This document shows positions 34,400 to 44,800 of a DNA stretch of 64,000 nucleotides, in pieces (position 1 is the stretch's first letter; every line of letters starts with the position of its first letter). Both the position numbers and the translations under genes were made by a program. The notes beneath the pieces were generated by a model that was not told the origin of the DNA, did not search any database, and worked only from the letters and a program-made list of their open reading frames with translations. The DNA is taken from NCBI RefSeq assembly GCF_964204645.1, contig NC_134034.1:9357414-9421413 (forward strand). Reading direction: 5' to 3'. Origin of the DNA: Tubulanus polymorphus. Its lineage: Eukaryota; Nemertea; Palaeonemertea; Tubulaniformes; Tubulanidae.

Positions 34400-36412
34400 T
34401 TAACTTTGAGCCGCTGCCTTTTCAATTGTTTTCGTAGCTTCCTTCAATTTTCCGACCATATCCTAAAGATCAGAGATAAGAATTAATATTGCGAAATACA
34501 CTATATTTTTGATTGAAAATGAACTAAAAACACCAGACTAGATTTTTTATGAGCAAACTTCTAAAAACTGATCATCCACACTTCACGTGTGTTCAGGACT
34601 TTACCAGAGACATTTTCTAAGTGAAAATGAACTAAAAACACCAGAAGTTAGACTTTCAGAAACTGATCGTTCACACTTCACGCACACAATAGTTTTAGTG
34701 GTGGTTTAGGGCTGCAGATCAAAACCTGCGATAAACTAATGTATAATCATAGCCTACCTGCAGTTGTTCTAGGGAACATTCAAATTGATAATTTGACTGT
34801 TCAGAATTTCCGCATTGTTCCGTTTTCAGGTTGATCAGATACGTCGGTCGACAAACCTTCTCCATGTAATTATTTTTGATGTAGAAATCAAGACGCCAAT
34901 CGACGTCGACTATGTGTGCCGGGTTGTTACCAATACTGTAAATACAACAATATAAACCAGTATCGGCCTAGTTTCTGTCGTAGTGAGGTTCAAAACTTGA
35001 GGGATGTTAGACTTCCATGAACCAGTTGTGAGTATCGGGTCTGATCTAGTAGTGAGGTGTCCATTTCTAAACTGAGGGTCACAATGAGGGATGTAGTTTG
35101 CAGTCAGGAGTACTGAGCCTGACCAAATATCGTTTAGATTCGCAACTGTTTTGATAATTTCTCCGATGAAACTTACTTGCTCAATTCAGCTCTTACATCA
35201 TCTTTCATTTTCTGCAACGTGAACAGAATTTCTAGAATCATTCAATAATTCATTTTATATGGCTTAACAGACAGTTATAGAAATGAACCGATTACAAATT
35301 TTGTTGCAGTTTAGAAAGTGATGGCCCGCCACGATTAGGAGAAACAGGGTATCATTACTCTTCGCCCAACCTCAGTGTTTATTCACCCACTTATAAACAA
35401 CTGGCCCTCACCCCGTGTGTGGGTGTCACCTCGCCCCGCGTGTGGGTGTCACCTCGCCCCGCGTGTGGGTGTCACCTCGCCCCGCGTGTGGGTGCACCTC
35501 GCCCCGCGTGTGGGTGGCACCTCGCCCCGTGAGTGGGTGGCACCTCGGCGCACAGGAACTGTACACTTGAATGACAAAACCTACCACGTAAAGCTCGTTG
35601 AATATTTCAATTCGTTGTTGAGTGAATTTACAATCCTCAAGAATCGGGCTGATGTTCGATTCGTTGGCGTCGTGTTTCACCGATTCGAGAATCAACGTCA
35701 GTAACCCGTGTACGACCTGTTTCCTGACAGCAGCATCTATTTCACCCAAACCAGTATCTCCTACAGATAAGTCAAGAGAAGAATGACAAGAAGGTCAACG
35801 GGTCATACGTCTTCGAAAAATCAAAGCTCTCTCTTTCTCCTCTCCCCTGCCCTCCCTTTCATAAAGAATAGCCCTAAACGTCCTCAAACACTGGCACTGA
35901 CCTAGTCTAGTACCTAGCCGTTGTTCGTTGTAGGGAACCGTAACAACGACTGGTATTCAGACTAGCACTGACCCATTTGTTGTCACTCCGCAATAAACCA
36001 GTATCTCCTACAGATAAGTCAAGAGAAGAATGACAAGGTCAACGGGTCATACGTCTTCGAAAAATCAAAGCTCTCTCTTTCTCCTCTCCCCTGCCCTCCC
36101 TTTCATAAAGAATAGCCCTAAACGTCCTCAAACACTGGCACTGACCTAGTCTAGTACCTAGCCATTGTTCGTTGTAGGGAACCGTAACAACGACTGGTAT
36201 TCAGACTAGCACTGACCCATTTGTTGTCACTCCGCAATAAAATTTTGGATTTAATTGAGTCCTCGGGTTTTACCTGATATATCTGGCGGCGAACTCGAAT
36301 TCAAAATAGTCTCGCCTAATTTCACGATCAGTCGACGGAAACATTTGTCAGGGACGTGAGCGCTGTCGCCGGCTATCGATAAATTCTCTAAAACTTCACT
36401 TGAAAACTCCAT
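34400..36412 (-). CDS. COMMD3: COMM domain-containing protein 3
   Basis: Exons in gene order 36412-36274, 35760-35585, 35211-35177, 34935-34758 and 34462-34400 give 196 residues, against 195 in human COMMD3. The C-terminal COMM domain is clear: VDVDWRLDFYIKNN, RPTYLINLKTE and ending CSLEQLQ then DMVGKLKEATKTIEKA. The N-terminal helical part (HGLLTLILESVKHDANES, LEDCKFTQQRIEIFNE) also fits. COMMD proteins form the hetero-decameric ring of the Commander complex with CCDC22/CCDC93, which recycles membrane proteins from endosomes. Intron 1 contains a tandem duplication that copies this gene's own splice acceptor, and intron 2 a ~24-bp minisatellite. Confidence 0.85.
35411..35555. repeat. ~24-bp minisatellite in COMMD3 intron 2
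   Basis: About six copies of a GC-rich unit, CACCTCGCCCCGCGTGTGGG with small length changes (23-25 bp), right beside the exon at 35585-35760. Confidence 0.9.
35749..36242. repeat. Two-copy tandem duplication (~247 bp) covering a splice acceptor
   Basis: Copy 1 is 35749-35995 and copy 2 is 35996-36242. They differ at very few positions, e.g. a short indel near 35790. On the minus strand each copy contains the COMMD3 exon 2 acceptor and the first ~11 bases of that exon, so a decoy acceptor sits 247 bp upstream of the real one. Confidence 0.9.
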
Positions 36413-36669
36413 CTTTTACTTCCTGCTTCCGAGCGGCACCGTGCGGTCACTGCAATAACTAACAGTTGCAGTTTAGGTTCGAATCCCGTATGAAGCAAAT
36501 AATTTCCATCGATTTAACAACTAATTAACACGTAATTGAATATAGATAAAGTTAATAATTTTAATAGGCCTACATGGCATTAAAATCAATTTTGCGCGGA
36601 TAGGAATTATTTTCCACAAATACACAATACATAGCCGACAATTTTCTGTAACCCAGGGGTAAAATTGCA

Positions 36670-37260
36670 GTGTTGGCCCGTTTAATAAACACAGAAACAC
36701 TAGTGTTGGCCTGGAAAATAAACGCAGAAACCCTAGGGTTGGCCTGGCGAATAAACGCAGAAACCCTAGTGTTGGCCTGGAAAATAAACGCAGAAACCCT
36801 AGGGTTGGCCTGGCGAATAAACGCAGAAACCCTAGTGTTGGCCTGGTGAATAAACGCAGAAACCTTAGTGTTGGCCTGGCGAATAAACGCAGAAACCCAA
36901 GTGTTGGCATGTTTAATAAACAAAAACCCTAGGGTTGGCCTGGCTAATAAACGCAGAAACCCTAGTGTTGGCCTGGAAAATAAACGCAGAAACCCTAGGG
37001 TTGGCCTGGCGAATAAACGCAGAAACCCTAGTGTTGGCCTGGAAAATAAACGCAGAAACCCTAGGGTTGGCCTGGTGAATAAACGCAGAAACCTTAGTGT
37101 TGGCCTGGCGAATAAACGCAGAAACCCTAGTGTTGGCCTGGAAAATAAACGCAGAAACCCTAGGGTTGGCCTGGCGAATAAACGCAGAAACCGTAGCGTT
37201 GGCCTGGAAAATAGAGGCGGTTCTGCGTTTATTTGCCAGGTCAAAACGAGGGTTTCTGCG
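36670..37260. repeat. 33-bp minisatellite with alternating 66-bp higher-order unit
   Basis: About 16 copies of a 33-bp unit, GTTGGCCTGGCGAATAAACG plus CAGAAACCCTAGT. Two forms, CTGGCGAATAA...CCTAGT and CTGGAAAATAA...CCTAGG, mostly alternate. Since 33 is a multiple of three, long frames run through on both strands (11-residue period); composition suggests these are artefacts. The final unit (37214-37260) is inverted. It lies about 260 bp upstream of the COMMD3 start. Confidence 0.92.
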
Positions 37261-38860
37261 TTAATTAAACGTAGTTATACTAGTGCAGAGCAGGCAAGGT
37301 TTTTATTTTGATTTGTTGAAAAATTGAACATGAATTTTTGTAAATATGTAAATGTATTAGGGTAGACAGACATCATTCAGTCCGGCCAGGGCTGCGTTTT
37401 TTCAAAGCGGTATTTTATCACTGGGATAGTGTGTTTTTCAAACTCGTGTTTACTTTATCATCAGGATAAAATCAGCTATCCCAGTGAAAGTTAACACACC
37501 TCCAATGTGGTGATAGCAACAATATCACCAAGATAAATAATCAATATATAATTTTTTAGTTGAAATTCTTGTCATCAGAAAATGTATCCATTGTGATTTG
37601 TACGATGTCGCTCTGTAGAGAAACATAGGAACAAAATATTTGTCTTTCTATCATCTAATTTAGTAATAATTGAAGAAAGGGCACCAAGTGAAAACCCCGT
37701 GAAAACATGGTTTTTTTAAGCCTGGAATTGACTGGTGCACGCGTGTCGGGGACACCATTCTAGGCGATTCAACGAAATCGTTGTTTAAATCGCCCTGTAT
37801 CGCGGTAGAGCTATTTTGAGAGGCAGTTCTTCTATTAAAAAATTGACCCTTTTTCACTGTGAAAAGGGGCATCTTCCTATTAGAAGGGGACAGATCTTAG
37901 ATATGAAGTGTTTGGGTACCTGAATAAATAATTTGAGAATGGATTAATTTTCATTTTCTAAAAAACATGAAAATTGCAACTTAATTTCGAAAAATATTGA
38001 CCCAATTTTTTTGACAGTGACTTTGAAAATTTTAGTAAGTTCGCTGTTTACCACTGATTCAGTTTGGTTGAGCCCAATGTCTGTGAGGATTCTCCGGTAT
38101 TCGAACCCGTGTGATGCTGAGTGGCACGTTTGTCATCATAGATTTGCTCCCGTTGTTTAGGAGATTTCAGCTATCTTCTTCTCGTTTAATCGACGCCCTT
38201 CGCAAATGTTTACAAAAAATATGACTAGCACAATCGCTGTGAATACAAAGACGTAAAATATCGTAATTTAGGAGGAAGAGTTTCGTGACTAACATTTCGA
38301 CACTACGCCAATTATAGTATGATAAAGTAAAAATTGAAATATAAAATTACCACTGTAGCCTACTGCATGTAATATCCTGTGATGTGAACCGCGAATATAT
38401 TTTTCAATTATTTATATTTGCGTTTGGAACCTATTACGGCAAGAAATCCTATGAGTAAGTTCTTGAAATGAGAAATGAGATCGAAATGTCAGCCTTTTCG
38501 CCATCACCGGGATAAGAGTAACCGGAATAAATACTCTTATACCGGTGATAGTTTCAATGTGCAAGGAAATACTACGTAATATACTGAACCCTCTAATCCT
38601 CTGAACCCTAACCCCTTAAAAAATCCTAAAATGAACCAATTTCGGTGTACTTGCCAAAAATAACGCGATTGTGCTATCAGAAATACCGTTATGAAGTTAT
38701 GAAATGAATGCTAATGAAATCTATCGCCTACAAATTTTTCGAAATCTAAACGGCATATTTATAGTTTTTTTTCCATCCATTTTAAATGAAATATATATAT
38801 ATATATATATATATATTTGATCACAGATACAGCATAAAATATTGATTAATCGTAATCTCT
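37261..38860. other. Intergenic, no gene recognised
   Basis: AT-rich DNA between COMMD3 and the 3' end of the next minus-strand gene. It includes a small inverted pair around 37400-37490 (TATCACTGGGATAG versus CTATCCCAGTGA) and an (AT)n tract at about 38790-38816. The last part is presumably 3'UTR of the C10orf67-like gene. Confidence 0.5.
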
Positions 38861-41800
38861 TTATGTAGCAGACGGTAAAACAACGACGTGCGATTTAGAA
38901 CTGGACGAATTATGACTCATTTCACTGCCTTCAGTCGTTGCCCTGAAATTGAATAAAATAAGCATAGATCATCAAAGATAAATCTAACTCGACTGGACTT
39001 GATTTTTGTTCAAGTGGATTTTTTCGTACCTATTCGGTGGTTCGGGAATCACTGTTACATCTTCTGGCATATCTGGATCCGTATCAGACATTACTTGATT
39101 TTCTACGAAAAATAAACACAAGAAAAAACTATGATAACAATCAAAACTTATATATCGACATGCACTGGGACATCCTCCCTCGACCAGTATTCAAATCCAA
39201 TGACATCATGAGACAGTGTCACAGTACAAACCCCTGCCCTAGTAGACACATCCTCCCTCACAGGGATTTGAACCTGATGTCATCATGAGACTCTGTCACA
39301 GTACAAACCCCTGTCCTAGTAGACACATCCTCCCTCACAGGGATTTGAACCTGATGTCATCATGAGACTCTGTCACAGTACGAACCCCTGTCCTAGTAGA
39401 CACATCCTCCCTCGCAGGTATTTGAACCTGATGTCATCATGAGACTCTGTCACAGTACAAACCCCTGCCCTAGTAGACACATCCTCCCTCGCAGGTATTT
39501 GAACCTGATGTCATCATGAGACTCTGTCACAGTACAAACCCCTGCCCTAGTAGACACATCCTCCCTCGCAGGTATTTGAACCTGATATCATCATGAGACT
39601 CTGTCACAGTACAAACCCCTGTCCTAGTAGACACATCCTCCCTCACAGGGATTTGAACCTGATGACATCGTGAGACTCTGTCACAGTACAAACCCCTGTC
39701 CTAGTAGACAAATTCCCATTGCAGAGATAAAAAGACCTTGTCTGTCATGTTCCTTCTTCACTCTTCCATGATAGAAAATTCTACAGTTGTGAAAGGTACA
39801 TACCGTCTAATGAAAATAAACCAGTGCCGCGTCCACTGGGAGCTGATACTGTGTAGGACATGTAATCTTTATCCTGTTTATTATTCTCATCTCGAGGCAC
39901 GGCAGTCGGAGTGGCGTGGCGAACTGGGCTCGATCTATTCTTCGGGGGTATATCGGGCTACAATGAAATCATTTGAACTTTAAACAATGGAATTGTTTTA
40001 ACGAAGCTGTAACTGAAGTTTCTTCGATTCTTAATGAAAATAGGGCCTCCATGAATAGGATCACGAGTATTGAAAGTTTACATTTTGACTGACTTACAAG
40101 AGGTTGCGATGGCGGTGGAGATTTTAATTTAACCATCGGCATGATTCCCATCGGCGTATCAGTCTGAAAATAAGATAATGATATGTTTACAAACTGGACA
40201 AACCAACTTTATCCAACATCAGATCAGGATTAAATTCAAGTTCACCTGCAGGATTTGTAGCAAGTCTGGCAGAGTCTGAAAAGTGCTCACTTTTGGAAGA
40301 TTTAGGATAAACCAAACCCTGACCAGACAGACAAGTATGCTGGAATTTTTTGCAAATACTTACAGCATAACTGATAGAAGCTTGGTGAAGCTGTGCAGCT
40401 TGTCTCTGCAACGTTTGACGTAAGAATGCCTCATCTTTCAGAGCGTGCAAACTGAAAGAATAATCAATCATTTCAAAAGTCTCTCATCTATCTTGTTCAG
40501 AAGAAAACTTTTTCTGCATCTTGTTTTATGATCCAAACCTTTGTTGAAGAATTGCGAACTTTTTCTCCCAAATTTTGTTGATTTTTTCCAACTCTTTATT
40601 CAACCTTTGGAAAAAAAAGATTTTTAAGTAATAATAAAATAAACATCAATACGTTAGACAATCATATCCGCACTTTCAAAACTGATCGTCCACACTTTAC
40701 TGGAATTCACCTGAAACATTTTTAATTGAAAATGAACTACAAACACCAGATATCTATTTCATGGACTGTGTGAGGTTGTTGGCTTCTGGGCCACAGATCT
40801 GCAAAAATCAGAGCCTTCAAGGGCAAAATTTAAAATCTTTTCAAGGGAAGATCTTTTTTCTTACCGATTTACTTCTGCTTGTAATCTCATTTCATTTTTA
40901 CGTATTTTGTCCGCGTCTGCCTGTTCGATGGCGTTCTTCATATTCTTTAGTTTCTCCTTAGCTAACTGTTCCTCCAGTTTATTCTTCTGTTCGAGTATTC
41001 GGTCATATTTCGCGCTCTCCGCGTTCATCAACGCTTGCGCCTCCAGTTTAGCTTGTTCCAACATCTGAACGGGAGAGAAATAGAGGCACATCATCAATCT
41101 ATCACATTCAAATATTTTCACCAATTACCCAGTTGGGAATTTGGAGACCCGATAGCCCTCAGGCCAAGAACTTGGTAGCTTTTTTACTGTAAATATTGCA
41201 TAGGGTTGATAATGCATCTGAGAACTTTGCGGCATTGGAATAGCTGTCAATATTTCACTGAGTTGATTAAGAAGTACCAGGGGTAGTCTACAGTACATCT
41301 CCCAAGTTTTGGCTGCTAGTGACACGGACTTACCTCTGCTTTCATACTGTCTAATCTAGCCTGTAGCTCCCCTTCGTGTTTCTGTCGTTCTTGTTCAAGC
41401 TGAAATATTTTTATCAAAATTCGCGTGTATATTATTTTGCCCTTACAACTTTTTATGGAAGAAAGTGATTGTGTGAATCTGTGAAACACGGCAGAAAATC
41501 AAGAAAAGAGTTGTGTTCATTTCGATTCTGTGAAAATAAATCTTTAATCTAATTGAAAATATATTCTGCAGTTAATTTTTAAAAAGTGGCTTAAATCATT
41601 CGTAAAAGATGACATGACATTTCTGTGTTCAATGTGTACATATGTGTATGGCACAGGCTGCGCTGCAACCCCTCCCCTAAAGATAGGGGCACACGAGCGT
41701 ATTTTTTCGCCCGATCGCGGCAAATTTATAAATCGCCCGAAAAATTCCCTCGTGTGGCCACTTACGGCGACGAAGATTTCGTCGGCCGACTCGATCGCCC

Positions 41801-44800
41801 GGCGAATCGCCCGTATCAAACATGTTTGATATTTTCGGCCGATTATTTACGCTGGCGATCGGATCGCCCGCAAATTCGCTCGTCTGCCCGCACTCAGCGA
41901 ATTTCGCAGAGCGATCCACTTTTATCAACCAATAGGATGCATTGTTGATATCATGTGATTCGTTAACTCTCTCCCACTAAGTGCCAGTCGCTGACCGAAT
42001 TTCGGTTTGATCGCTATGTGTGCCCGCTCGTATCGGGCGTATAAATTCGTCGGCGAAATCGCTGGCGAATCGTCGCGATCGGGTGAAAAAATACGCTTGT
42101 GTGTCCCTAGCTTAATGTAGTTGGTGTGTTATACGTGAATTTGAATGTGAACATTTGTATCTTACATTTTTTCCAGATACTTAATTCATGTAGATTTATT
42201 GACAGCAATTTAAAAGATAAAGAATTTTTCATTTGAAAACATTGACCACATTAACATCATACAGCAAATCTAACATATACACATTCACAGGTTCCTGTGA
42301 AACGTAATCGCTTTCATGATTGGGGGGTAATAATCTTTACAATGACTTTCAGATGAAATGCATGTTGAGGTGTAACATGTGATGTCACCAGTTCAGGCTA
42401 CATGACATCGCAAGTTTTCACACATTAAAGCTGAATGCCCTTTATTGAACACAATGGGGTGGAATTTAGCAAAAATCTTCAAAATATCAGCATTTTCTGG
42501 TACTTTGTCAGCACTGAAAGGGTCAATGGTCTGATTTTGAAAGTTAAAAGTCGAAACTACTCTCAAATAGAATTCGGTGTGTCACACACGTCACTTTAAA
42601 CACTGTTTAATATGTAATGATATGTTTTCTACATACGGCATTTTTCGATGACATTTTATCCTTTTCGATCGATTCCTTCATCAGTTTGTTTTCATGTTTC
42701 AAATCGTCGATCGTCAAATTACGTTTGTTCACTTGTTCCCTCAGAACACCGATCTCAGTATCTACAGAGAAAATATTTTGAAAGAAGATTTTTAGGATAA
42801 AAACCGCTTTCCAAAATCTCTCATCTCTTCATGTCCTGGTCTGATTGTATATCGTACAAAAAGTCCCACCCCCAAAAAAAAAATTTTTCAACATATATCT
42901 TATATTCTAATATTTACTGGAACACAAAACACCAAATCATTTTACGAACCAAACTTTAATCCTTTAATCCAGCGGTTAATTTGTTAACCTCCAGATGTGT
43001 TCTACTACAAAACTGGCCACTTTCAAAGAAAATCTTTAAAACTCTCTCTGTTCCATAAACATGAGGAGAGGCTGAGTAGTTTCAAGGAGACTTAGCAAAG
43101 CAAAATAGATAGATAAAAAGAAAGGCTCCACTTTCCCTCACCCCTACAAGTGAAAGACATACTTAGAGCCTGAACTTGTTCCTCTTTTGTTTCAAATGCA
43201 TCTTCTAAACGTCCAATTCGTTTCTTCAATTTCTGATTTAAGTCGTTCGCTTCCTCGAGTTTGGCTTCAGCAGTCGCTACAGCCGTGTTATCAGCAGCGA
43301 GTTTCTCCGACTATCAATGAGAAATACATAATTCACTTATTTATCACTGATTGAAGGGGGTATCAATCTGCTGCCTGAAGCCTTCACAGCTTTACATTTT
43401 ATCGGCACACTTTTTGATCATTCACACTTCAAATGTGTTCGGAATTTGACCTAAGACATTTTTAATTGAAAATTAACAACAAACATTAGAAATTAGACAT
43501 TTTTATCAGTGCACTTTCGAAAACTGAGACATTCTTATTTGAAAATGAACTATAAACACCGACAATTCAACATTTTATCAACACACCTTCGAAAAGTGAT
43601 CATCCACACTTCACAGTACTAAAGTTGAATGTCTGTCCAAAGGGGTCTGTTCAAGGTAGAGGGTAAGTTCCAGGATGCTTTCTCATATTGTTATTGGACA
43701 CAATAAATGCCAGTCAAAGATAGGTGTGTGTAGTGTAAAGATAGCAGAAGACATCACTTACTAGTTGTGAGTATTCTTGTAGTTGAGTTTGTAAATTCTG
43801 TATGAGAGCCTCTTGTTGAGAGATCTGTAACTCTAACTGGCGACACCTGGTGGCCATTCCTCCTTTCTGTTGGTCATCTTTCTTTTTCGCCGAGCGCAAC
43901 TGACGATAGTACGAATCCTGAATCAGAATTGAATGATAGAAACATGGATCATAGATTGTAACTGACATCAATAATTTCTATATCTCCCTTTTGATGCAGC
44001 TAAAAATCCATTATTGCTGCTTTGCAGCTTTATTTAGGAATTCATACTGATTTATTAGACTTCTATACTAGTTCTTTTCACAAATTTCATCTATACATTG
44101 TTCTCATCTAGACCCAGTTCAACATTTCTGAGAGGTAAACCTAAAATCAGTTCATTTCCAGTATTTTAAACTGTGGAACTGGGTTCTGGTTGTACATTGT
44201 CAAACCCGATTAATTCAGATCAAACCTTTAATACTCCAGTACCATCCATGATCCTTCTAGAAAAGGGGGTTATGTACACCATAGTAGTTGGTGACTGTTT
44301 TCATTATCAATATTATTTACTGGTACTATTCTCTACAAAAGCATTTACCTAAACCAGAAGCATTTTAAATACATGAGTATTTATAAAAATATAGATGGAG
44401 AAAATTGTGCAGGGATGGATCCAAAAAGGGGGGCTATAAGAAATGGTATTCATTCAAAGTACTGAAACATCACTCCTTGGATCCGCCCCTGAAGAGGCTG
44501 AATAAACCGTTATAACCCAATGAATAAAAGGTTTTACATATAGGCCTACAGTAAAGTCCTCGATTATCAAAGCAAAATCCATACACCAAAAAGCACCAAC
44601 TTCCGAATATAGTACAAGATCTATTTCACCTCTTCCTCTGACGATTCAGTGTCGCCCTCTATTGGTGAACCGACTTCTGCATTGCCACCTATAGGTGAAC
44701 CAATTTCAGTATCGCCACTTAGTGGTGACACAGCACTTCCCCCTGGTGGTGAAACCGTCAGTAACACACCAACATTCATGTTTGTTGATAGTCGAGACAG

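Noticed and set aside
36521-37311. Long repeat-protein frames (11-residue period) on both strands
   Set aside because: They follow from a 33-bp minisatellite; frames are open on both strands, and there are no splice or start signals of quality.
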